From Deltaproteobacteria bacterium (GTDB taxonomy: Bacteria > Myxococcota_A > Polyangia > Polyangiales > Houyiibacteriaceae): 64,000 nucleotides of DNA. A program made the position numbers and the translations under genes. Of the stretch, positions 8,601-16,260 are shown in pieces; within the stretch, counting starts at the first letter, position 1, and each line of letters starts with the position of its first letter. The notes beneath the pieces were generated by a model. The model did no database searches. It was not told the origin of the DNA and saw only the letters and a program-made list of their open reading frames with translations. The stretch is taken from the NCBI GenBank assembly GCA_017644045.1, contig JAEPMI010000004.1, positions 578,014 to 642,013 of the forward strand, written 5' to 3'.

Positions 8601-9863
8601 TCAGCCCGAGTCGCCGCCGAAGATCCGCTTCTCGAGAACGTCGGCGTAGTGGCAGGTCTGGAAGATCATCGACGCCGCGTCCATGTCGGCGACGCGGCCG
8701 ATCGGAGCGAAACCCTGGGTGACGATGTTGGGCATCTCCTTGTCGCCCTTCACCAGCATCACCCGCGCGTAGCGGTTGTGCGGGATCCCGGCGAGAAGCA
8801 TGGGCACGTCGACGACGTTGCTCAGCTCGCCCACGTCGCACTCGACGCCGAGGAGCAACTCGCCCTCGGCGAAGGGCTCATTGCCGTCCACGACGAAGAG
8901 GCGGGCGCGATGCCAGCGCTTGTCTCCGAGGGGCACGTCGATGACGTAGGCGTGATCGCCTTCCTTCGGCGGCAGGACCTTCGCGCGCAGGATGGAGATC
9001 GTGCCCTCCATGCGCCTGGAGAGGTCGGTCCCGCGGCCCTGGCTCGCCGCCGACTCGAGCGGCGAGAAGCGCATCTCGACCTCGGCAGGCACCGGCGCGT
9101 CGCCAAGGATGTAGCGCCGGAGCAGATCATCGAGGTCGGTCTCGGTCTCGTCGTCCTCGGTGAGGAAGTCGACGGCGCGATCGATGGTCACCGGTCGACC
9201 CCAGCCGACGACCAGCGGCTTGCCGCCGAGGGCCGCGCGCCAGGTCTGCGAGCAGGAGCCGGTGTAGCAAGCGGCGAAGACCACGAGCTTGAGGTCCGCG
9301 TGAACCTGCGCGGGGTCCAGGTCGTCGGGCTTCACCACGCCTCCGTCGCTGGTCTCGACCGCTCCGTCGTCGTGGCCGTGGGCCAGCATGAAGACTCCGG
9401 CGGGCGCGAGCGAGTCCACGCCCTCGCCCTTGCCGTAAAACGCGTCGACCATCTCCCGGTGGGTCATCTCCTCGTCGATGACCACGGTGAACCCAGCCTT
9501 GCGGAGCACCTCGACGTCGTCGTCGATGTGCTTGCGGGCCATCTCGAAGAGCCGACGGTCGTTGGGCGAGTGGATCTTCAGGCCGAAGAGGAAGAGGAAG
9601 CTCTTGCCGTCACCGACGCCCTTGCCGAGGGGCTCGAGCACGGTGCGCTTGTCGGGGTCATCGGTCCGTCGACCTTCGCCCCAGCCCTTCACGGCGCTCT
9701 TCTTCTTCTCCTCCCAACCGGAGGGCATCTCCGGGTCGGTGGTGGAGGGGTCGTGGATCTTCGGCTTCTCGGCGGGCTTCGCCTCTGCCGGCGCTTCGGC
9801 CTTCATCTCGTCGGCCGGCTTCTCCTCGGCCTTCTCGTCGCCGGGCTTGCTCCAGGACTTCAT
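8601..9863 (-). CDS. Caspase-like (clan CD) cysteine peptidase-like protein
   Basis: This 420-residue protein has a low-complexity N-terminus rich in Lys, Glu, Ala and Pro (residues 1-60). A domain follows with both clan CD hallmarks: His162-Gly163 after a hydrophobic strand in VFMLAHGHDDG, and Cys199 after a second strand in KLVVFAACYTGS. The following GKPLVVGWGRPVTIDRAVDF fits the strand-loop after the catalytic Cys in caspase folds. The last 170 residues match nothing I recognise. There is no signal peptide or membrane segment. The gene overlaps the stop of the small membrane protein by ATGA and ends a three-gene operon with a YbjN-like protein. A protease activated in this complex is plausible; an inactive homologue cannot be excluded. 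Confidence 0.7.
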   Translation of the reverse strand: MKSWSKPGDEKAEEKPADEMKAEAPAEAKPAEKPKIHDPSTTDPEMPSGWEEKKKSAVKGWGEGRRTDDPDKRTVLEPLGKGVGDGKSFLFLFGLKIHSPNDRRLFEMARKHIDDDVEVLRKAGFTVVIDEEMTHREMVDAFYGKGEGVDSLAPAGVFMLAHGHDDGAVETSDGGVVKPDDLDPAQVHADLKLVVFAACYTGSCSQTWRAALGGKPLVVGWGRPVTIDRAVDFLTEDDETETDLDDLLRRYILGDAPVPAEVEMRFSPLESAASQGRGTDLSRRMEGTISILRAKVLPPKEGDHAYVIDVPLGDKRWHRARLFVVDGNEPFAEGELLLGVECDVGELSNVVDVPMLLAGIPHNRYARVMLVKGDKEMPNIVTQGFAPIGRVADMDAASMIFQTCHYADVLEKRIFGGDSG

Positions 9864-10162
9864 TCGTCTGCCTCCGTGCTGGGCGACCCCCCGGCCGCCG
9901 GGTTTGCGCGCATGCGGGGAAGGAGCTCCGTCAGCGCGAGGTAGATGGCGAATCCGGAGAACGCCACCCAGAATTCCAGAGCGTAGAGCCGCCGCTTGGC
10001 GAGCAGCTCCATCGGCACCTCGGCGGCGCGGCCCCAGAGAGGACCGCCACCACCTTCAGGTGCGAGGATGACGAAGAGGACGAAGCCCGCATAGGCCATC
10101 CCCGAGATGAAGTTCAGGAGGATGAGGCCGTGGACGATCGTCACCCAGAGCGGTCGCTTCAT
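9860..10162 (-). CDS. Small two-helix membrane protein of the caspase-like operon
   Basis: The product has 100 residues. A first membrane helix covers about residues 6-34 (WVTIVHGLILLN to LFVILAPEG). A short loop with GGGGPLWGRAAEVP follows, then a second helix about 60-80 (LEFWVAFSGFAIYLALTELLP). The tail is short and polar. The family is not recognised. It sits between the YbjN-like gene (15-base gap) and the caspase-like gene (4-base overlap), so the three are probably translated together. It could anchor the operon's protein complex to the membrane, or be the protease's substrate; both are inferences from gene order. Confidence 0.7.
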   Translation of the reverse strand: MKRPLWVTIVHGLILLNFISGMAYAGFVLFVILAPEGGGGPLWGRAAEVPMELLAKRRLYALEFWVAFSGFAIYLALTELLPRMRANPAAGGSPSTEADE

Positions 10163-10177
10163 TGCGACACGCTCTGG

Positions 10178-10564
10178 CTAGAAGTCGTCGGACGCCGCGA
10201 ACTCTTGCTCGATCTTGTCGGCCGTGGAGGCCACCACGTGGAGCGGGAGCTCGAACTCCTCCATGTCCATCGTGGCCATCTGAACGCTGTAGCGAACGAC
10301 GTAGATGTCCTTGTCGAGCGCGAGCGCACCGACCGCGAACTGGAAGTTCTTCCGGAGCGCGACCTCCGGGTTCATCTGGTTCAAACGACAGGCGGCAGAC
10401 GCGAAGTCACACCACTCGCGGTTCATCGCTTCGAAGCGCGAGACGATGACCGCCTGCAGACGCTTGTTCTGGTACTCGAAGACCAGCTTGAAGCTGTTTT
10501 CCTTGTCCTCCGCGAGCTTGTACTTCGAGCGCGCGTATTCCTGAACCTCGGCCCAAGTCGGCAT
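10178..10564 (-). CDS. YbjN / type III chaperone-like protein
   Basis: The 128-residue protein has an alternating alpha-beta pattern typical of the YbjN / Tir-chaperone-like fold: a helix with EVQEYARSKYKLAED, strands around FKLVFEYQNKRLQAVIV, then FAVGALALDKDIYVVRYSV, and a final helix ADKIEQEFAAS. Such proteins bind and stabilise partner proteins. ATG at 10564 is preferred because AAGGAG lies ten bases upstream; a TTG nine bases earlier is too close to that site. A small GGCCCC-CCTC-GGGGCC hairpin (10581-10596) lies in the leader. First gene of the operon with the two-helix membrane protein and the caspase-like protein, suggesting a chaperone or sensor role there. The fold assignment is by eye. 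Confidence 0.6.
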   Translation of the reverse strand: MPTWAEVQEYARSKYKLAEDKENSFKLVFEYQNKRLQAVIVSRFEAMNREWCDFASAACRLNQMNPEVALRKNFQFAVGALALDKDIYVVRYSVQMATMDMEEFELPLHVVASTADKIEQEFAASDDF

Positions 10565-10667
10565 TTTCAGCAAACTCCTTGGCCCCCCTCGGGGCCGTTG
10601 AGACTGTGGAGCCTAAAGGAGCTGGGTGCGGATGGGAAGGGGCGTTCCGCGCACCCCGTTCACCCCG

Positions 10668-12266
10668 TCAATACCGGGTCGGTTCGGTGAAGGTGGTGTC
10701 TTCCACCAGGTACTCCACGCGGCGCCCGTCGCGGTTCAGCACGCAGTCACCGCTCTCGAGCAGCCGGCGCAGCGCGAGCTGCGCGGTCCGTACGCTCACG
10801 TCCAGCTCCTGGGCCGCCTGTCGCGTCGTCACGCCGCCGTGCCGCGCGATGACGCGGAGCAGCCGATCCTCCACGTGCTCCACGCATCGGGGGTCCGGCA
10901 ACACGAGGATCCCGTGCGGCTCGAGGCTCAAACGACCGCTGTTCCGGTGGACCGTCGCGGCCCCCTCGAGCCGAGCGCGCATCCGGTGGACGAGCACGTC
11001 GAGGATGCCCGCGTGGAGGCTCGAGACGAACTCGAACTCGTAGGCCTTCTCGAAGAGCCCGGAGTCCGGCAGCCCGTCCGCCCCGGCGAGCGCGAGCGCG
11101 GCGACCGCCGTGTCCACCCGTCCGCGCCGAAGCCGCGTGCGCTCGAGACGCATCGGCTCCCCCTCCGCCTGGAGCAGCGGCACCGAGACGCGTAGCAGTC
11201 GCCGCGGCGGACGTCCCGGTCGTGCCACCACCGACGCGATGGTCGAATCGGCGGGCCCATCCGGTGGCCCCACGATGCCGTGGAGACCGGCGGGCGTCTC
11301 CTCCTCTTCGCCGACCGCCCACGGACGCAACCGGTCTGGGAGGTCCTTTGCGTCGATGCGGGGATCGAGGGCCGCGGCCAGCGCCAGCCGCTCGCGGTCG
11401 ATGTCGAGGTAGGGCTCGGTGTAGGTCGCCGCCTCGTCGCGGGCCTCGTCGAAGCCGGCCACGTCGCCGGCCCGCGCCTGCCGAAGCCAGCGGATGAGCG
11501 CAGCGGCCGCGCGAGCGGCGCGGGTGTCCGTGGCCGTCTGCAGCGGATCGGTGTCGGACTCGAGGAAGGTGCGCGAGCCCGCGAGGACGCGCTCCCAGAC
11601 GAGCCAGCCCTGCCATGCCGCCGGCGCGATCGGCGTGAGCGCCGAGAGGATCCGGGTGGCCAGGTGCGGCCGGCCGGCCCGGCGCCGCACCCGCGCGAGG
11701 AGGATGCTGGCCAGAAAGCGCTCTCCACGGAGCCCCTCCGTGCGGGCCATGCGAGACGCGCGACGAGCGAGGCTCGTCGCCTCTTCGAGATCGTCCTCGG
11801 TGAGCGCCGCCATCGCCCGGACCAGCTGGGCGTCGATGACCATCGAGGCGTCCTGCGCCTGCGAGCCGGCCGCGTGGAGCGCCTTGCCCTCCTCGCCGAT
11901 GCCGTCGGTCTCGCCCTTCATGATCTTGACCCAAGCCGCCGCGCGCCGGGCGCCACGATCGGTGCCGCCGATGGCCGCCCGCGCCTCGCCCAGCGCCTCG
12001 AGCGCGTCGCGGTCCCAGCCGATGAGCGCCTCTCGCTCCTGGTGCGCGATGGCCATGAGCACCGGCGGCCCCTCGAGCCCCTCGAGGCTGGGCACCTCGC
12101 CGGCGTCCGAGTCGACCAGCCGCCGAGCGGCGATGAGCGCCGCCTCCCACGCCCGTGCCTCGCCGCTGCCCTCGTCGCGCAGCTTCGCCAGCACGTCGTC
12201 CGCGTTGTGCAGAATTCCTGCACACACGTCGGCGTGGGTTCTCTCGGCCAGGCTTCTGAGCTTCAT
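10668..12266 (-). CDS. TPR-like protein with a C-terminal winged helix-turn-helix
   Basis: This 532-residue protein is mostly alpha-helical and Ala/Arg-rich with TPR-like spacing. A C-terminal DNA-binding domain occupies about residues 450-525: LLRVIARHGGVTTRQAAQEL, then DVSVRTAQLALRRLLESGD, a clear helix-turn-helix with a following wing (VLNRDGRRVEYLVED). A middle region (about 360-440) contains LRVSVPLLQAEGEPMRLERT and is unlike TPR. The gene is divergent from a Ser/Thr kinase with only 28 bases between start codons. This is therefore a candidate transcription factor controlled by, or controlling, the kinase. It also lies about 100 bases downstream-facing towards the caspase-like operon on the same strand, so co-transcription is possible. 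Confidence 0.65.
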   Translation of the reverse strand: MKLRSLAERTHADVCAGILHNADDVLAKLRDEGSGEARAWEAALIAARRLVDSDAGEVPSLEGLEGPPVLMAIAHQEREALIGWDRDALEALGEARAAIGGTDRGARRAAAWVKIMKGETDGIGEEGKALHAAGSQAQDASMVIDAQLVRAMAALTEDDLEEATSLARRASRMARTEGLRGERFLASILLARVRRRAGRPHLATRILSALTPIAPAAWQGWLVWERVLAGSRTFLESDTDPLQTATDTRAARAAAALIRWLRQARAGDVAGFDEARDEAATYTEPYLDIDRERLALAAALDPRIDAKDLPDRLRPWAVGEEEETPAGLHGIVGPPDGPADSTIASVVARPGRPPRRLLRVSVPLLQAEGEPMRLERTRLRRGRVDTAVAALALAGADGLPDSGLFEKAYEFEFVSSLHAGILDVLVHRMRARLEGAATVHRNSGRLSLEPHGILVLPDPRCVEHVEDRLLRVIARHGGVTTRQAAQELDVSVRTAQLALRRLLESGDCVLNRDGRRVEYLVEDTTFTEPTRY

Positions 12267-12294
12267 CCGTCTCCGTCAGGTACCATCATGCACC

Positions 12295-13902
12295 ATGGCT
12301 TCCCCTCGTGGATACCGGCATCTATGCGAGATCGCATCCGGGGGGATGGCGCGCGTGTACGTCGCGGTGGAGCGCGGCGACCCCGAGACGCGCCTCTACG
12401 CCGTCAAACGGCTCCACCCGCACCTCCGCGACGACCCACGCGCCCGCCGCACGCTCTTCGACGAAGCGCGGCTCGCGGGCAACGTCGAGCACCCGAACGT
12501 GCTCAAGGTCCACGGCACCGGAAAGGACTCGGAGGGCGCCTATCTGGCGATGGACTACGTCGACGGCGTCTCCCTCGCCGAGCTCTACGGCGCGGTGAAA
12601 TGCGTCGACGAGGAGATGCCGCTCCAGGTCTGCGTCGACGTCACCAAGCAGATCGCGATGGGCCTGCACGCCATTCACGAGCAAGCCGGTGGGCTGCTCG
12701 TCGTCCATCGGGACGTCTCGCCGCACAACGTGCTCATCGACTTCGGGGGCCGCGCCCGACTCGCCGACTTCGGGATCGCCAAGCCGCTCCCGGGGAGCAG
12801 CGACGAGGACGAAGGATTCCGCGCCGAGACCTCCACGGGCGTGCTCAAGGGCAAGGTCGGTTACATGTCGCCCGAGCAGCTGCGCTTCGAGAACCCCGAC
12901 CGGCGCGCCGACCTCTTCGCGCTCGGCGTCGTGCTCTACGAGCTCCTGGCGGGGCGACGGCTCTATCACGGGTCCGATGGCGCAGAGGGCGCGCGGCGGA
13001 TCCTCCACGAGCCGCCGCCGGACATCATGGACGAGCGCGAGGACACCCCACCCGAGGTGGTCCAGCTGCTCTTCATGCTCCTGGCCAAGGAGCCCGGCAT
13101 GCGCCCGAACGACGCGCAGGAGGTCGCCGAGCGACTCGAAGCGATTCAACAGGGGTTGGCCGCCGAGTACGGCCGCACCGTCCACTTGGGCGAGTACGCG
13201 GGCTCGTTCTTCGAGCGGGAACGCCGCGAACGGAAGAAGAAGATCGACGACGGCCTGGCGCGCTCGAAGGCGCTCGACTCCGCGGAGCCGATTCTGGGTC
13301 GGCACGCCTCGAACCCGCCGCCACCACCGCTGAAGTGGCGCGTCAAAGGAGCCGCGATCAAGGCGACGCTGGAGTACTTCGTGGCCACCCAGGGCGAGGA
13401 AGGGTTGGCTCGCATGGTCGAGCTCTGCAGCGCGCCGGTTCGCATGGCGCTCCAGACACCCGTGCTCGTGTCCACCTGGTACGACGGCGGAGTCATGGTC
13501 GAGCTCACCGAGGCCGCCGAGAAGCTCTGGGGGGATCCCGAGACCCACAGCCTCGCCCGCGCGACCGGCGCGGCGAGCGCGGACTACGCCTTCGGCGACG
13601 GAGGCCCCTACGAGGTGTTCCGGCGTCAGGGGTTGAGCCAGGGAGTCGGGACCTTCCTCGAAACCTCGGGTGAGATCTACCGGCTCTACTACGACGTCGG
13701 TGGCTGGGTGGTCGAAGAGGTCACCGACTCCCACGCGCGCATGCGGGTGGAGGACGGCATCGTCTTTCCACCCCCCATCGTGGCGCGAATCCTCGCCTAC
13801 CTGCACCGGGGGTTCGAGCTCATCGGCGCCGACGTGCTCGGAAGCAACGCGGCCCGGCTCGGCGACGATCTCATCCTGACCTGCGACTGGACCCCGCGCT
13901 GA
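12295..13902 (+). CDS. Hanks-type Ser/Thr protein kinase with a C-terminal DUF2378-like domain
   Basis: This 535-residue protein has a kinase domain over about residues 5-275: glycine loop IASGGMARVYVA, Lys38 in YAVKRL, catalytic loop HRDVSPHNV (138-146) and DFG (158-160). The catalytic-loop Lys of HRDLKPEN is replaced by Ser, a pattern common in myxobacterial kinases. There is no transmembrane segment. The C-terminal 190 residues (from about 345, TLEYFVATQGEEGLARM, to LILTCDWTPR) resemble the myxobacterial DUF2378 / TIGR02265-type domain of unknown function. ATG at 12295 is chosen as the first Met before the kinase core, directly after CAC. It is divergent from the TPR/winged-helix gene, a likely regulatory pair. 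A rho-independent-like hairpin follows. Confidence 0.88.
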   Translation: MASPRGYRHLCEIASGGMARVYVAVERGDPETRLYAVKRLHPHLRDDPRARRTLFDEARLAGNVEHPNVLKVHGTGKDSEGAYLAMDYVDGVSLAELYGAVKCVDEEMPLQVCVDVTKQIAMGLHAIHEQAGGLLVVHRDVSPHNVLIDFGGRARLADFGIAKPLPGSSDEDEGFRAETSTGVLKGKVGYMSPEQLRFENPDRRADLFALGVVLYELLAGRRLYHGSDGAEGARRILHEPPPDIMDEREDTPPEVVQLLFMLLAKEPGMRPNDAQEVAERLEAIQQGLAAEYGRTVHLGEYAGSFFERERRERKKKIDDGLARSKALDSAEPILGRHASNPPPPPLKWRVKGAAIKATLEYFVATQGEEGLARMVELCSAPVRMALQTPVLVSTWYDGGVMVELTEAAEKLWGDPETHSLARATGAASADYAFGDGGPYEVFRRQGLSQGVGTFLETSGEIYRLYYDVGGWVVEEVTDSHARMRVEDGIVFPPPIVARILAYLHRGFELIGADVLGSNAARLGDDLILTCDWTPR

Positions 13903-13920
13903 GGTGGCGGGCTCTTCCTC

Positions 13921-13944
13921 GGGGGGATTTCTCGCAATCCCCCC
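13921..13944 (+). terminator. Hairpin terminator after the kinase gene
   Basis: A perfect 9-base stem (GGGGGGATT / AATCCCCCC) with a TCTCGC loop starts 18 bases after the kinase stop codon. No T-run follows, so it may act by pausing or with a factor. Confidence 0.5.
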
Positions 13945-14063
13945 GCTCGTCGCGAGTGAATCGCTCCTCGCTCCCCCAATCGCCTGAAGATCTCGCGGCG
14001 GAGCCGCTCGGTGCGTCCGCGCGCTTCGCGCTGCGTCCTCCACGTGCACTATGCTCCCGCTCG

Positions 14064-15950
14064 ATGGCCGGTGAGTCCCGCTTCGCTCGTTTCCTCGACG
14101 CCACCTTCGGTACGGCGGCGGACGCCGTTCGCGGCATCGGTCGCAGCTCCTACCGCGAGCCGCTGAAGGAAGAGCTCGCCGCGATCCCTCGGCTGGCCTT
14201 CGGCACCCTCCCCCATCTCGCGAGCGCACTGGTCGGCGGCACGATGGTCGACGCGGTCTTGCGCAACGCGAACAAGCGGCCGAACGGGGTCGCGTTCGTC
14301 ATGGACCGCGAGCGGCTCACGTGGCGCGACGTCGACGCGATGAGCTCGCGCCTCGCTCACGTGCTGACCGGCGAAGGGGTCCGCCCCGGCGACGTGGTCG
14401 CGTTGCTCGGAGGGAACTCGCCGACCTACGTGGCGCTGGTCCTCGGCATCGCGCGCGCCGGCGCCACCGCGGCGCTGGTCAACCACCACCTCACCGGCCG
14501 ACCGCTCGCCCACGCGATCGACGCGGCCAGCGCGCGACTCGTGATCGCCCATGAGCGATTCACCGCCGCTCTCGCCGAGGCCGAGGTCGCGCTCGAGCGG
14601 AAGGTCTACGGCGGGGGCGCGCTCGAAGAAGCGATGGCCCGTGCGCCGCTCGCGCCCTTCGCGCCGGTCAAGCCCGGCGCCCGCGAGGTGCTGGGCAACA
14701 AGGCCAAGATGCTCCTCACCGGCGAGTCCCCCGAGGAGCCGGACTACATCTACATCTACACCTCCGGCACCACCGGGCTGCCCAAGCCCTGCCGCATCTC
14801 GCACGCCCGAGCGCTCACCGCGGCGGCCGGCTTCGCGAAGGCGGTCTTCGAGCTCACGGAGGACGACGTCGTCTACTCGCCGCTGCCGCTCTACCACGCG
14901 AGCGGCCTCATGCTCGGCGCGGGCAGCTGCATCATCACCGGCGCCACGCTGGCCATCCGCGACGGCTTCAGCGCCAGCGCATACTGGGACGACATCCACC
15001 GCTACGACGCAACGGCGATCCTCTACATCGGCGAGCTCTGTCGCTACCTCGTCGCCGCGCCGGAGCAGGACGGGGAGCGCGACCACCAGGTGCGCATCGC
15101 CGTCGGCAACGGGCTCCGCCCCGACGTGTGGCCGCGCTTCCAGGAGCGCTTCGGCATCGAGACCATTCGCGAGTTCTACGCGGCGACGGAAGCACCCGGC
15201 TTCATCGTGAACCTCGAGGGGCGCGTGGGCGCCGTGGGCCACGTCCCGTGGCGGCGGAGCGGCTGGATGCGCTTGGTGAAGTACGACGTGGAGACCGACA
15301 CCCACGAGCGCGGTCCGGGCGGTTTCCTGATCGACTGCGAGCCCGGCGAACCCGGCGAGCTCCTGGTGCGGCTCTCGGAGCGACCGATCACCGCCGCGAG
15401 CGAGTTCCGCGGCTACACGAGCGAGGAGGCCACCCAGAAGAAGGTCCTGCACGACGTCTTCCGCGACGGCGACCGCTACTTCCGAACGGGCGACCTGCTG
15501 CGCCGGGACGAGGACGACTACTTCTACTTCGTCGACCGCATCGGCGACACCTACCGCTGGAAGGGCGAGAACGTCTCGACCGCCGAGGTGGCCGACACCC
15601 TCGCCGAGAGCGAGTCGATCGCGGAGGTCACCGTCGTCGGTGTGGCCGTACCCGGTCAGGAGGGGCGCGCCGGGCTCGCCGTGGTCGTGCCCGCGGGTGG
15701 CGCGTTCGACGCGAGCGCCTTCACGACCGCCGCCGAGCGCCTTCCGGCGTACGCGCGACCGCGCTTCGTCCGGGTGACCGACGCGCTGGAGACCACCGGC
15801 ACGCACAAGGTCCGCAAGACCAACTTCGCGAGCGACGGCGTGGACCCCGCCATGCTCGACGACGATCTCTACGTGCTCGACGGAGCGACCTACGCCCCGA
15901 TGGACGAAGCGCTCTGGGCCAAGGTCCAGGACGGCACCCACCGGCTCTGA
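14064..15950 (+). CDS. Long-chain / very-long-chain acyl-CoA synthetase (FATP-like)
   Basis: This 628-residue protein is an AMP-forming acyl-CoA ligase. The P-loop-like signature is YIYTSGTTGLPKPCR (about residues 231-245). EFYAATEAPGFIVN follows about residue 373, and YFRTGDLLRRDEDDYFYFVD near 472-491 carries the adenylate-binding Asp. C-terminal RWKGENVSTAEVADTL and the Lys in THKVRKTNFA complete the domain. Together with the length and an N-terminal segment rich in Arg and Phe, these features point to the FATP / FadD6 branch, which activates long fatty acids at the membrane. ATG 14064 (MAGESRFARFLDATFG) is the likely start. It is the first gene of a six-gene co-directional run; the next start lies two bases after its stop. 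Confidence 0.88.
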   Translation: MAGESRFARFLDATFGTAADAVRGIGRSSYREPLKEELAAIPRLAFGTLPHLASALVGGTMVDAVLRNANKRPNGVAFVMDRERLTWRDVDAMSSRLAHVLTGEGVRPGDVVALLGGNSPTYVALVLGIARAGATAALVNHHLTGRPLAHAIDAASARLVIAHERFTAALAEAEVALERKVYGGGALEEAMARAPLAPFAPVKPGAREVLGNKAKMLLTGESPEEPDYIYIYTSGTTGLPKPCRISHARALTAAAGFAKAVFELTEDDVVYSPLPLYHASGLMLGAGSCIITGATLAIRDGFSASAYWDDIHRYDATAILYIGELCRYLVAAPEQDGERDHQVRIAVGNGLRPDVWPRFQERFGIETIREFYAATEAPGFIVNLEGRVGAVGHVPWRRSGWMRLVKYDVETDTHERGPGGFLIDCEPGEPGELLVRLSERPITAASEFRGYTSEEATQKKVLHDVFRDGDRYFRTGDLLRRDEDDYFYFVDRIGDTYRWKGENVSTAEVADTLAESESIAEVTVVGVAVPGQEGRAGLAVVVPAGGAFDASAFTTAAERLPAYARPRFVRVTDALETTGTHKVRKTNFASDGVDPAMLDDDLYVLDGATYAPMDEALWAKVQDGTHRL

Positions 15951-15951
15951 C

Positions 15952-16260
15952 ATGAGCGCCTTCGAGCCGGTCTACGACATCGTGCGCGCGATCCCGAAGG
16001 GTCGCGTGATGACCTACGGCCAGATCGCCAAGATGCTCGAGCGACCGCTCTCGCCGAAGGCGGTCGGCTGGGCGATGAGTCAGTGTCCGGAAGACGTGCC
16101 CTGGCATCGCGTGGTGGACGCCAAGGGCACCTGCTCGCGCGATCGGCACGACCCCACCGGACGCCAGACACAGCGCAAGAAGCTCGAAAAGGAAGGCGTG
16201 ACCTTCGACGAGAAGGGTCGGCTCGACCTGAGCGCGCTGCGCCACCGCCCAGAGGACTGA
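15952..16260 (+). CDS. Alkyltransferase-like protein (ATL; MGMT homologue lacking the acceptor Cys)
   Basis: The 102-residue protein is homologous to the DNA-binding domain of O6-alkylguanine-DNA alkyltransferases: FEPVYDIVRAIPKGRVMTYG with the typical helix-turn-helix, and KAVGWAMSQCPEDVP. The active-site motif PCHRV is replaced by PWHRV (Trp51), so it cannot transfer alkyl groups to Cys. This substitution defines the alkyltransferase-like (Atl1/eAtl) proteins, which bind O6-alkylguanine and hand it to nucleotide excision repair. The size, about 100 residues with no N-terminal domain, also fits. It starts two bases after the acyl-CoA synthetase stop, and its TGA overlaps the ATG of the ankyrin gene, indicating translational coupling. 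Confidence 0.9.
   Translation: MSAFEPVYDIVRAIPKGRVMTYGQIAKMLERPLSPKAVGWAMSQCPEDVPWHRVVDAKGTCSRDRHDPTGRQTQRKKLEKEGVTFDEKGRLDLSALRHRPED

Noticed and set aside
8601-10564. Gasdermin-protease toxin pair
   Set aside because: The membrane protein is only 100 residues with two helices and has no gasdermin-like fold; only the gene order is similar.
11494-12294. N-terminal extension of the kinase gene reaching back over the divergent gene
   Set aside because: This 267-codon extension has shadow composition over the opposite-strand TPR gene; the kinase core starts right after ATG 12295.
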